The notes under the pieces were generated by a model. That model searched no databases. It had not been told where the DNA came from and saw nothing but the letters and a program-made list of their open reading frames with translations. A stretch of 51,285 nt of DNA from Clostridiales bacterium (GTDB lineage: Bacteria > Bacteroidota > Bacteroidia > Bacteroidales > Muribaculaceae). Positions 1 through 7,135 of the stretch are shown one piece after another. The stretch spans positions 1 to 51,285 of the forward strand of contig JAMPBP010000006.1 of the NCBI GenBank assembly GCA_023666645.1. The letters are read 5' to 3'. Each line of letters opens with the position of its first letter. Position 1 is the first letter of the stretch. The position numbers and the translations under genes are program-made.

Positions 1-43
1 GTTTCTTAACTGAAAGCATGGTGATTATCTCAAAATAAATTCG

Positions 44-51
44 TAATTTTG
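44..51 (+). promoter_or_regulatory. Bacteroidota -7 promoter element
   Basis: TAATTTTG matches the TAnnTTTG consensus of Bacteroidota housekeeping promoters. No convincing TTTG -33 box is visible about 19 bp upstream. It lies just before a structured non-coding stretch that ends in an intrinsic terminator at 236-261, so it probably starts that RNA near position 57. Confidence 0.5.
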
Positions 52-56
52 TACTT

Positions 57-261
57 GACAAGATTAGAGAATCTGATGTGCAAACAGACATCTTCCGACA
101 TTGCCCTAAAAGCAAAATAGGGAACAACGATGCAAGCCATACAAGGCTCAAATGTTGGAGATGCAAAAGTTAGGCTATATAATCTTTTGATTATCAGGAT
201 ATAAATTCCGCACACTTTCCCCAGGCGGATCACAAGGGAGTCATAGCCGACTCCCTTTTTT
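57..261 (+). ncRNA. candidate small non-coding RNA, copy 1
   Basis: No convincing ORF covers this stretch. It runs from a TAnnTTTG element to an intrinsic terminator (stem 236-242 with 249-255, then six T). Several hairpins can be drawn: 61-65 with 70-74, 134-137 with 144-147, and 179-184 with 189-194. Near the 3' end is CCAGGCGGATCACA (221-234). The same 14-mer stands just before the terminator of a second candidate at 50897-51057 on the other strand, and both terminators run into TTTTTTCGT. The architecture, a Bacteroidetes promoter plus terminator, recalls the published Bacteroidales-1 RNA, but I cannot confirm a match. The 14-mer also resembles the 3' end of tRNA-Arg, so a tRNA-derived integration scar is the alternative. 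No full cloverleaf can be folded here. Confidence 0.5.
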
Positions 262-364
262 CGTATATATGTTGCAACATATCGCCCTATATTGCCACAT
301 ATTTAATTGATTTTTAAGATAGTTATGTTGCGCACGCGATAATAAGACGTGTTGCTGTTGCGTT

Positions 365-538
365 TGTATGTATGGGCTCTTGTTAGTGGGCAAGTCGCTG
401 AGTACAACCAACACTCCCCTCAATCTCAGCATATCCTTCGGCAATACGGACATAACGCTCCAATATGGCATCATCTGCCTCTTCAGTATAGCAGGGCTGC
501 TTTGAAAATTCCAGATTCAGTTCTTCGCGAACATTCAT
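365..538 (-). pseudogene. frameshifted N-terminus of a LuxR-type regulator (relic)
   Basis: From the ATG at 536-538 a 51-codon frame runs to a stop at 383-385. It begins MNVREELNLEFSK and holds ILERYVRIAEGYAEIEGS. That resembles the start of Bacteroidetes LuxR-family helix-turn-helix proteins, which usually continue with something like SIAVLSDLKANKSYIY. The continuation VVLSDLPTNKSPYI is present but in a neighbouring frame, so one frameshift separates the halves. Nothing like the sensor or HTH domain follows. A TAnnTTTG element facing this way lies at 589-596. I read it as a decayed 5' gene end; the family assignment is from memory of the motif. Confidence 0.45.
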
Positions 539-580
539 ATATGGTTATTTTTGACTATTGTATACTTAAATAGTGTTGTC

Positions 581-596
581 TAACTTTGCAAAGTTA
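581..596. promoter_or_regulatory. palindromic double -7 promoter (TAACTTTG/CAAAGTTA)
   Basis: TAACTTTGCAAAGTTA is a perfect 16-bp palindrome made of two TAnnTTTG boxes back to back. Leftward it would serve the LuxR-like relic starting at 538. Rightward it would start a transcript near 595 that covers the 36-codon ORF at 618 and the DUF1349 gene at 761. It may also be a plain operator. Confidence 0.5.
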
Positions 597-617
597 TTAA
601 TATAATATGGTTATTCA

Positions 618-728
618 ATGATTGCTGTAGGCAATAATGTATTGATTGGTGGCAACTTGGTTGTTGTTGCGGGAGTGAAGATATTCCAGCCAACTCCCTT
701 GTGGCATGCAATTCATGCAAAGAGATAA
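618..728 (+). pseudogene. 36-codon ORF resembling a hexapeptide acyltransferase coil (relic or leader ORF)
   Basis: The ORF begins MIAVGNNVLIGGNLVVVAG. The pattern GNNV-IG-N resembles left-handed beta-helix turns such as the [17 protein letters not shown] stretch in the O-acetyltransferase encoded at 1692. The rest (FQPTPLWHAIHAKR) does not fit that family. It sits 22 bp after the probable start of the rightward transcript and 32 bp before the DUF1349 gene. It may be a relic, a small leader ORF, or chance. Confidence 0.25.
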
Positions 729-760
729 TAACAATATAACAACGCATAAAACATATTGAA

Positions 761-1408
761 ATGAAAAAAATCGTTACAATTATTGCGCTCATGTCGGCAA
801 TGGCTGGTCAGGCGCAGACTCTTGAAAAAATGAACTGGTTCAACGAACCGGCTCAGTGGAGCACCGAGGGAAACACACTATACATGGCTGTGACACCACA
901 GAGCGACTACTGGCGCATATCCCACTACGGCTTCACTGTGGACGACGCGCCTTTCTACTGGGCTGAGTATGGGGGTGAGTTTGAGGCGAAGGTAAAAATT
1001 TCAGGTGACTATAAAGTACGCTTCGACCAAGCCGGACTTATGCTACGCATTGACCATGAGAACTACATCAAAGCAGGAATAGAATTTGTTGACGGAAAAT
1101 ATAATCTGTCGGCCGTCGTCACACATCATACATCCGATTGGAGCGTGATAACACTTGACAAGCCCGTGCCATACATCTGGATCAAAGCTGTGCGCCGACT
1201 TGACGCTGTTGAGATATTCTATTCATTCGATGACAAGGAATACACTCTGATGCGCAACGCATGGATGCAGGACAATATCCCGATGAAGGTTGGAGTAATG
1301 GGTGCGTGTCCCGATGGCACTGGCTTTAATGTCAAATTTGAGAACTTCACGGTGAAACACCTTCCCGACCAACGTCGTCTCAAATGGTTGAACAAAAATG
1401 CAGAATAA
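761..1408 (+). CDS. secreted DUF1349 domain protein
   Basis: The 215-residue product has a clear signal peptide (MKKIVTIIALMSAMAGQAQ, cleavage near residue 19). The rest fits the DUF1349 family, a concanavalin-A-like beta-sandwich: an N-terminal WSTEGNTLYM strand, an aromatic-rich DYWRISHYGF stretch, QAGLMLRIDHENYIKAGIEF near residues 90-110 and a terminal GFNVKFENFTVKHL strand. Members are often compared with carbohydrate-binding or glycan-active lectin folds, but no reaction is established and no catalytic motif is visible. Export suggests a periplasmic or surface role. It stands alone between the promoter at 581-596 and the terminator at 1455-1481. Confidence 0.8.
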   Translation: MKKIVTIIALMSAMAGQAQTLEKMNWFNEPAQWSTEGNTLYMAVTPQSDYWRISHYGFTVDDAPFYWAEYGGEFEAKVKISGDYKVRFDQAGLMLRIDHENYIKAGIEFVDGKYNLSAVVTHHTSDWSVITLDKPVPYIWIKAVRRLDAVEIFYSFDDKEYTLMRNAWMQDNIPMKVGVMGACPDGTGFNVKFENFTVKHLPDQRRLKWLNKNAE

Positions 1409-1454
1409 TCCCAAACACTCTCAAGATTAATAATTTTAATGTGGACAGCATAGT

Positions 1455-1481
1455 AAAAAGGCGGGGCAACCCGTCTTTTTT
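1455..1481 (+). terminator. intrinsic terminator after the DUF1349 gene
   Basis: A six-pair GC-rich stem (1460-1465 with 1470-1475) closes on a GCAA tetraloop. A5 stands on the left and T6 on the right, so it can work in both directions; rightward it ends the 761-1408 transcript. Confidence 0.8.
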
Positions 1482-1663
1482 GATAACCATAAATTTACAA
1501 ACCTAATATCAATTATATGGACAAGGATCTGATTATATATGCTTCCAAGACAACCGGCTCACAACCGGCTCTAAGTGTGCAAGTGGTCAAGGTGTCCTGA
1601 TTACAATGTAGAAATTGGTTGTTACTACCAACAAGGGGGTATTTTTTTCTTGAAATTCAATAT

Positions 1664-1671
1664 TATTTTTG
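1664..1671 (+). promoter_or_regulatory. -7 promoter element of the O-acetyltransferase gene
   Basis: TATTTTTG fits TAnnTTTG and lies 20 bp before the ATG at 1692, giving a very short leader. A TTG about 13-15 bp upstream is a poor -33 candidate. The 1482-1663 stretch before it holds no recognised gene; it contains only a 27-codon ORF (1517-1600) and a direct repeat of AACCGGCTC. Confidence 0.45.
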
Positions 1672-1691
1672 CATCATAAAATCATGTCAAT

Positions 1692-2264
1692 ATGGAACTA
1701 AAGGAATTTCTCGAAATGATGAAGTGCCGGAAAACGGTCACAGCTGGTTCTCCGGCACACGAGTTGATGCACAGATCCTATGCTGAATCGCAGCGTCTGA
1801 TGCTTGACTATAATAACAATCCGCATACTGATGAGGAGCGAACCAGATTGCTCAGCAACCTCACAGGCGAGGAAGTTCACGAATCGGTTAAGGTTATGGT
1901 ACCTTTTCAGGCTGATTTCGGAAAGAATATCCATTTCGGCAAGAATATTTTTATCAATGCCGGATGCAAATTTCAAGATCACGGAGGCATATACATCGGA
2001 GATAATGCCCTCATAGGTCATAACTGTGTGATGGCGACCATCAACCATGATGAGCGGCCATCACATCGCGGAGATAATATTCCTGCACCAATACATATTG
2101 GAAACAACGTGTGGATTGGCGCGAATGTGACAATATTGAGTGGCGTGACAATAGGCGAAAATGCCATTGTTGCCGCGGGAGCAGTAGTAACAAAAGATGT
2201 GGCACCCAACACAATAGTCGGTGGTGTTCCTGCAAAGATAATCCGCAAAATCAATGTAGAATGA
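1692..2264 (+). CDS. maltose/galactoside-type sugar O-acetyltransferase
   Basis: The 190-residue cytoplasmic protein has an N-terminal Mac-like helical region (about 5-60) and a left-handed beta-helix of hexapeptide repeats (about 72-180: [52 protein letters not shown]). This is the layout of LacA/Maa enzymes, which acetylate sugar hydroxyls from acetyl-CoA. H119 in ATINHDERP is at the position of the family's catalytic His. The C-terminus [12 protein letters not shown] is the usual closing segment. Length matches the family. It is followed closely by the LytTR gene, which has its own promoter at 2359, so co-transcription is possible but not required. The sugar acceptor cannot be predicted. 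Confidence 0.88.
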   Translation: MELKEFLEMMKCRKTVTAGSPAHELMHRSYAESQRLMLDYNNNPHTDEERTRLLSNLTGEEVHESVKVMVPFQADFGKNIHFGKNIFINAGCKFQDHGGIYIGDNALIGHNCVMATINHDERPSHRGDNIPAPIHIGNNVWIGANVTILSGVTIGENAIVAAGAVVTKDVAPNTIVGGVPAKIIRKINVE

Positions 2265-2358
2265 AAAAAGTAAAGATTACAATTTGCGATTGGAACAGCG
2301 AGAAGCCATTTTCATACAGGAGCCGATTTATTGTATTTCACAAATTGCTGAAATGTTA

Positions 2359-2366
2359 TAACTTTG
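2359..2366 (+). promoter_or_regulatory. -7 promoter element of the LytTR gene
   Basis: TAACTTTG fits TAnnTTTG exactly. The last base is only 10 bp before the ATG at 2377, so the mRNA would be leaderless or nearly so if this start codon is used. Confidence 0.5.
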
Positions 2367-2376
2367 CACATGGAAT

Positions 2377-2742
2377 ATGGGAAAGGAGCTTTTGTTTTTC
2401 ACTTCTACGGAGTTAATCAGGGTACCGGCCGATGCAGTGGTATCCATTACTGCCGATGGCAATTACTCCACTATCAAAATGGCGGATGGAAGCTGTTATG
2501 TCCTTACACTTCAGCTCGGCCAGATTGAGAAACGCATCTCAGAGATGGTTGATGACGGAGATGACCGATTTATCCGTATCGGAAAAAGCCTTATCATTAA
2601 CCGCCAATTTATAACATTCATAAATCCTTACCGCCAGAAGCTTACTCTGTCGGATAGCCGCACGTTCCGTCATGAAGTATCGGCATCACGTGAAGCATTG
2701 AAGGCGTTGAAAGAATTAATTGAAAAGGAGGCTGATATATGA
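2377..2742 (+). CDS. LytTR-family DNA-binding protein (no receiver domain)
   Basis: This 121-residue protein consists almost entirely of a LytTR DNA-binding domain. Visible hallmarks are the strand pair VVSITADGNYSTIKMADGS, the RFIRIGKSLIINRQFI segment (about 68-82), and SDSRTFRHEVSASREALKAL at the end. LytTR domains bind pairs of direct repeats. With no CheY-like receiver, it may take its signal from the membrane partner encoded immediately downstream, whose start overlaps this stop by 4 bp (2739-2742). Such LytTR/membrane-protein pairs are common in Bacteroidota. The chosen ATG leaves almost no leader. A possible target site is the direct repeat at 3662-3691. Confidence 0.87.
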   Translation: MGKELLFFTSTELIRVPADAVVSITADGNYSTIKMADGSCYVLTLQLGQIEKRISEMVDDGDDRFIRIGKSLIINRQFITFINPYRQKLTLSDSRTFRHEVSASREALKALKELIEKEADI

Positions 2743-3632
2743 GCGAATTACCACATGACATTAAAGACGATGAGATACGCATAATATCTTCGGGCCACAA
2801 AGGTAATAATCCCCTACCCTTCAAGACCCAAAGAAAACGTCGATGGGTTGTCACGGTTTGGATAACGGCAGCGGTTATGTGTACACTGCTTGTTGCATTC
2901 TGCATCATCTCCTATAAATCAGAAGACAATCAATCGGGTATATCCACGAATGAGACGGTTGAAAGTCAAGAAAAGATTGTGGAGTCCGTCCCATCGGCTG
3001 TAGAGACTGAGACAAATTCCTCGCGTTTTGTTGCTATTTCTGACACACTCATCAACAAGATACCGTTGACAATATTTAAACCAACTTATCTGACTCCTAT
3101 ACTGCAAATAGGGACCGATGTACTGAATGACTCAACAGTAATGCTTGCCGTGCAGGCCGCCGATGTAAGAAGTGATAACGGTGGCATTGTGGGTGCATAT
3201 GTAAAGAAGGGAGAACTTATAAGTAAAGGTCAGGCAAAACCAGGCTTCTGTGCCATCATTGATGGAATAATAAACATAGGAGTGGCAACCTCAACACCAC
3301 TGCTCGAACAGGCATTGGAAACTGATGGCTATTTCTTTCGTCAATACCCTCTTGTTGTAGCAAACCAAGTGGTTGAAAATAAGCCTAAGGGAAAATCTTA
3401 CCGCAAAGCTCTCGCTGAACTTGACGGTGAACCGGTGGTGATAATAAGCAAGGTGAGATTGAGCTTTCATGATTTCTCCCAAAGTCTTGTGGATTTGGGT
3501 GTTGACAATGCAATATATCTTGTAGGCGGTGAGGAATATGGGTTTGCCATTGACTCCGAAGGTAGAAAAATTGAAATTGGCAGACTGCAACAGAATATAC
3601 CTCCCAACACCAACTATATAGTGTGGCGATAG
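2739..3632 (+). CDS. membrane-anchored NAGPA-like (phosphodiester glycosidase family) protein
   Basis: The 297-residue protein has a short cytoplasmic tail with a basic stretch (QRKRR, 31-35), one transmembrane segment (about 36-58), a low-complexity acidic linker (60-95) and a C-terminal domain outside the membrane. That domain carries KAKPGFCAIIDGIINIGVA, GKSYRKALAELDGEPVVI and a terminal VDNAIYLVGGEEYGF...NYIVWR. These resemble short Bacteroidetes members of the NAGPA (phosphodiester glycosidase) family. The classical catalytic residues cannot be confirmed by eye. The 4-bp overlap with the LytTR gene implies translational coupling and a joint role, possibly signal sensing across the membrane. 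That role is inference. Confidence 0.65.
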   Translation: MSELPHDIKDDEIRIISSGHKGNNPLPFKTQRKRRWVVTVWITAAVMCTLLVAFCIISYKSEDNQSGISTNETVESQEKIVESVPSAVETETNSSRFVAISDTLINKIPLTIFKPTYLTPILQIGTDVLNDSTVMLAVQAADVRSDNGGIVGAYVKKGELISKGQAKPGFCAIIDGIINIGVATSTPLLEQALETDGYFFRQYPLVVANQVVENKPKGKSYRKALAELDGEPVVIISKVRLSFHDFSQSLVDLGVDNAIYLVGGEEYGFAIDSEGRKIEIGRLQQNIPPNTNYIVWR

Positions 3633-3661
3633 CCTCCCTCTCCCCTCCCCGCTCCATCGGA

Positions 3662-3691
3662 TTTCATACATCAAGATAGGGTTTCATACAT
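3662..3691 (+). promoter_or_regulatory. phased direct repeat, candidate LytTR operator
   Basis: TTTCATACAT occurs at 3662-3671 and again at 3682-3691, exactly 20 bp apart (two helical turns). LytTR proteins bind two short direct repeats about two turns apart. The repeat lies between the LytTR/NAGPA pair and the lipoprotein gene at 3755. No clean TAnnTTTG box follows. Confidence 0.4.
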
Positions 3692-3754
3692 TGTCCTGTA
3701 TAATGTTTTGCCTGGTGATTTGTTTGCACGATATTCGCTCAAAATTTAAAAATC

Positions 3755-4819
3755 ATGAATATCTCGAATATCCCAACATTCATCATCGGTATCCTGGCAC
3801 TGTTCACAAGTTGCCGATATTCTCCCGATAACAACACATCTGGTTCAGGAGGTAACAGCATCTACTATTGGCGCACAACCTTCACTCTCAACGTTGCCGA
3901 ACGAGACTTTCTGAAAGAGCATGCAGTCAACAAGATTTATGTGAGATTTTTTGATGTCGACAGTCACTGGCAACCGGGCAACGGTATAGAAGTGATTCCA
4001 CAGGGAACCATAAAGTTTGTCGACTCAATTCCTGATGGCGTGGAAATAGTACCTACGGTTTATATCACCACATCGGCAATGGGACATATGCAGCTGAAGG
4101 AGAATCTGTATGCCGAGAAAATCTACAAGCGCATCAATGCCATGTGCCGACAGAACGGTATCCTATTCAACGAGATTCAGCTTGACTGTGACTGGACAAA
4201 AGGGACACGTAAGCCATTTTTCTCCCTTTGTGAAGAATTGAAATCGTGTATGGAATCCACACAATCACTCAGCAGCACCATAAGGCTTCATCAACTGGTC
4301 CAGACCCCACCCCCTGTCGACAGAGGGGTATTGATGGTCTATAATACTGGAAACCTGATGGAGATGACAACTGATAATTCCATATTCTCACAACGAGACA
4401 TCGAGCCTTATCTGCGGGACAATCGACTGGCTGATTATCGCTTGCCACTTGATGTGGCATATCCTGCTTATGGGTGGAGCGTGGTTTTTTATCCTGTAGA
4501 GGACAAGTATAAATTTGACCGCCTTATGAGGCGTACAGATTTTTCTTCTTTTCCGGCATTGAAGAAGACCGGCAGATGCACATATGAAGCTACAGCCGAA
4601 GTAAACTTTGATCCAAGTAACGAAACATGGGATAAATTATACAAAGGTTACAGGGTGAAAGTGGAACGCCCCAGCGCGAGTGAAATCATATATGTGAAAA
4701 AGTTGATTGACCAACAGCTCAATGGGAGAACTCACGCCAATATTATATACCATCTTGACGAATCTCAATTCAAACACTACTCTGACAATGAAATCAATCA
4801 GATATATTATCACAATTAG
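3755..4819 (+). CDS. uncharacterised lipoprotein, possibly DUF3142-like TIM barrel
   Basis: The 354-residue product begins with a lipoprotein signal (MNISNIPTFIIGILALFTSC; lipobox Cys at 20). The mature part starts with IYYWRTTFTLNVAERDFL and KIYVRFFDVD, followed by VPTVYITTSAM, EIQLDCDWTKGT (about 147-158), SSTIRLHQL and LDVAYPAYGWSVVF. This order of strand motifs suggests a TIM-barrel and recalls DUF3142, a glycosidase-like family. The acidic QLDCDW motif would lie at a strand end where such folds carry catalytic acids. I do not recognise a characterised homologue. Its end overlaps the next gene by 32 bp, so the two are almost certainly made together. Confidence 0.6.
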   Translation: MNISNIPTFIIGILALFTSCRYSPDNNTSGSGGNSIYYWRTTFTLNVAERDFLKEHAVNKIYVRFFDVDSHWQPGNGIEVIPQGTIKFVDSIPDGVEIVPTVYITTSAMGHMQLKENLYAEKIYKRINAMCRQNGILFNEIQLDCDWTKGTRKPFFSLCEELKSCMESTQSLSSTIRLHQLVQTPPPVDRGVLMVYNTGNLMEMTTDNSIFSQRDIEPYLRDNRLADYRLPLDVAYPAYGWSVVFYPVEDKYKFDRLMRRTDFSSFPALKKTGRCTYEATAEVNFDPSNETWDKLYKGYRVKVERPSASEIIYVKKLIDQQLNGRTHANIIYHLDESQFKHYSDNEINQIYYHN

Positions 4820-7025
4820 TATGCTTACCGTTCTCGGTATAGGTAGGAATTCTGCCTGTGGACCATATTTCCCGGAAGACCCTGCAAGCATAAGGATTTT
4901 CCGCAGTTGCACTCCCGAATTGGAACGACAATGGCAGGAGGGTTGCAGGTTTCAAGACTATGAAAAATATGAGAACTGCCTTCTATGGCAGAAGATAACA
5001 TCACCGTCGATTCCAATCAAAGACATTGAAAGCGTGGTGTATGACGCTCGCCTTAAAGACATCACAAATTTCCATCGAAGCAAATTGACCGATAACAAAT
5101 TCGCCCAATGGCTTGCCCGGCCAACTCATGAAGAAGATATGGCATATCTTCTTATAGCAAAGGAAATTGAGGAGATTCGCGAGTATATGAACGACCCTTG
5201 GTATTATGCCTACGATGGCGATGAGGAGCACGCACGTCTTGACTCGCTACTGAATAGATGTAAGGGGTATCGTGGCAATCGTCATGCATCACGCTATGCC
5301 CTTCAATTGGCACGCCTTTATTTTGCCAAGAAAGATTATTCATCTTGCCGTAAACTATGGGAAGAGAGTGTATGCACGATGCCACAAGACATCATAACAG
5401 ATATGGTAGCCAGCTATGCCGGTGGAGCCTACTCACGTGTTGGCAATCGCGATAAGGCAATAGAATTGTTCCAACGCTGTCAAGACATAGGCTCACTCAT
5501 CAATCTCCAAGCATGGACCGACACACTCCCCTCCTCTATTTATACCGACCGCAGGGTAAAGGAATTGGAATATATCTTCAGCCGTTACCCCAATTCACCT
5601 CTGTTGAGCGTAAAGCTACAGGAGTATGTAAGAAATCGTGAACGAGGGATGGTTGATGTTACTGACGATATCTTATATGACGAGCTGAAATGCTTTGCCG
5701 GTAGAGCCATAGCATCGCCCGTCTGTAACCACAAAGGAATGTGGTATTACACCCTGGCCTATTTATTCTATCTTGACAACAACTTTTCAAAAGCTGCAAC
5801 TTATTTAACAGAAGCTGAACGAAGCGAGGCAACTCCTTTTATAAAGGAATCAATCAGGGCTTTCAGGTTTCTGCTTGATGCTCACTATGCCAACAACACG
5901 TGGGGATATAAGAACAAGCTGCTCCGTGAGTTGAAATGGCTTGATGATTGCATGGTCCGTGATACCGAATTGGATGCCGCAGATAATTGGCAATACGACA
6001 ACAAGATGAACTACTCATTCTATTATTGGCAAGATGTTGTCCGCAGAGTCCTTCTAAGCGAGGCTTCACCTCGTATCGCAAAAGATGGCAATCCGGTATT
6101 GGCTCTTCAACTTGCCAATTATGCCTCCAACCGCATTCTTCAGTTGGCTCCAGTCTATGAAGCATACCATTATGGTTATAACGACCCGAAGGACCATGAG
6201 TCCTACACCTGTTATATTACGATGAATGAATATAGAAAGAATTGGGGTGAAAGAAACTATTTTGACTATTCAAGTCAGTTTTTTGAATTGATAAACTCGT
6301 CATCGGCCGATATTGCGGCTCGTTACGCCCTCCATATCAACGCCCCTGCAACAGAACTGGATAGATTCCTGAACGAAAGAGGATATGTTGACAATGACTA
6401 TATCTGCGATATTGTCGGCACATTATATCTGCGTCAGATGGACTATATGAAAGCGAGTGAATGGCTTGCAAAAGTGTCACAGGGGTATCAACATCAAACC
6501 AATATTGCAAAGGATGGCTATTTCAAACTTGACCCATTCCGTTACCAAGTCGATAAGAAGCATTTCATAACCGATTCAAACGACTATAAATTTCGCTTTG
6601 CACAGGAGATGTCCCGTCTTGAAAGCCTGATTCATTCTTATGCCGAACCCAACCGTAAAGCCGATGCCAAAATCCGTTTTGCCATAGGAATGAGAAATTC
6701 ATTCGGGGTATGCTGGTACTTGACCTACTATGGGAATTCGCTTGGCTATGAAGAAGGTGCAAATGGTCAAGGATGGGAATGGTATTCATCTTCAAATAGA
6801 GAAGGTTACTCACATAATGACTATGCCCAGCGAGCTTACCGTCACGCTGACAAATTGACAACTGAAGCTCTATCCGAATATACTGACCACGAGTTGGCAG
6901 CCAAAGCCCATCTCGAGATGATGAACTTCAGGACCATCATGGAAAAGTACCCGTCGACCCAGACAGCCACATATGTGAGAAGCCGTTGTGACAACTATCA
7001 CGATTTTTCACTTCAAAAGATGTAG
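4788..7025 (+). CDS. exported repeat (TPR-like) protein of unknown function
   Basis: From the ATG at 4788 the 745-residue product has a signal peptide (MKSIRYIITISMLTVLGIG) and then the motif SACGPYFPEDPAS. An in-frame ATG at 4707 would add 27 residues that spoil the signal sequence, so I prefer 4788. The body is helix-rich with TPR-like pairs: HASRYALQLARLYFAKKDY (about 165-183), AGGAYSRVGNRDKAIELF, WYYTLAYLFYLDNNFSKAATYL, VGTLYLRQMDYMKASEWL. No catalytic motif is seen. It overlaps the preceding lipoprotein gene and is followed by a strong terminator, so it is the last gene of that unit. The partner lipoprotein may be anchored beside it. Function unknown. Confidence 0.75.
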   Translation: MKSIRYIITISMLTVLGIGRNSACGPYFPEDPASIRIFRSCTPELERQWQEGCRFQDYEKYENCLLWQKITSPSIPIKDIESVVYDARLKDITNFHRSKLTDNKFAQWLARPTHEEDMAYLLIAKEIEEIREYMNDPWYYAYDGDEEHARLDSLLNRCKGYRGNRHASRYALQLARLYFAKKDYSSCRKLWEESVCTMPQDIITDMVASYAGGAYSRVGNRDKAIELFQRCQDIGSLINLQAWTDTLPSSIYTDRRVKELEYIFSRYPNSPLLSVKLQEYVRNRERGMVDVTDDILYDELKCFAGRAIASPVCNHKGMWYYTLAYLFYLDNNFSKAATYLTEAERSEATPFIKESIRAFRFLLDAHYANNTWGYKNKLLRELKWLDDCMVRDTELDAADNWQYDNKMNYSFYYWQDVVRRVLLSEASPRIAKDGNPVLALQLANYASNRILQLAPVYEAYHYGYNDPKDHESYTCYITMNEYRKNWGERNYFDYSSQFFELINSSSADIAARYALHINAPATELDRFLNERGYVDNDYICDIVGTLYLRQMDYMKASEWLAKVSQGYQHQTNIAKDGYFKLDPFRYQVDKKHFITDSNDYKFRFAQEMSRLESLIHSYAEPNRKADAKIRFAIGMRNSFGVCWYLTYYGNSLGYEEGANGQGWEWYSSSNREGYSHNDYAQRAYRHADKLTTEALSEYTDHELAAKAHLEMMNFRTIMEKYPSTQTATYVRSRCDNYHDFSLQKM

Positions 7026-7054
7026 GTCCCGAATCTCCATGATCCCAATCGAAA

Positions 7055-7105
7055 AAGCACCCGTATGTCGGTTCAAAGTATCGACACACGGGTGCTTAAT
7101 TTTTT
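7055..7105. terminator. bidirectional intrinsic terminator
   Basis: A long stem (7055-7064 with 7088-7097, then 7066-7070 with 7082-7086 after one mismatch) closes on an 11-base loop. T6 follows on the plus strand and a T5 tract on the minus strand. It separates the rightward block ending at 7025 from the leftward efflux operon ending at 7136. Confidence 0.9.
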
Positions 7106-7135
7106 CTTGGATGGTGTTTTAGATCCCTGTCTACC

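Noticed and set aside
181-261. tRNA-Arg gene or intact tRNA fragment
   Set aside because: Only the last 13-14 bases match a tRNA-Arg 3' end; no matching GTGATCC acceptor strand about 75 bases upstream and no T-loop.
2261-2416. 51-codon ORF overlapping the end of the O-acetyltransferase gene (ATGA overlap) and the start of the LytTR gene
   Set aside because: It contains the LytTR promoter box, overlaps the real LytTR coding start and shows no family resemblance.
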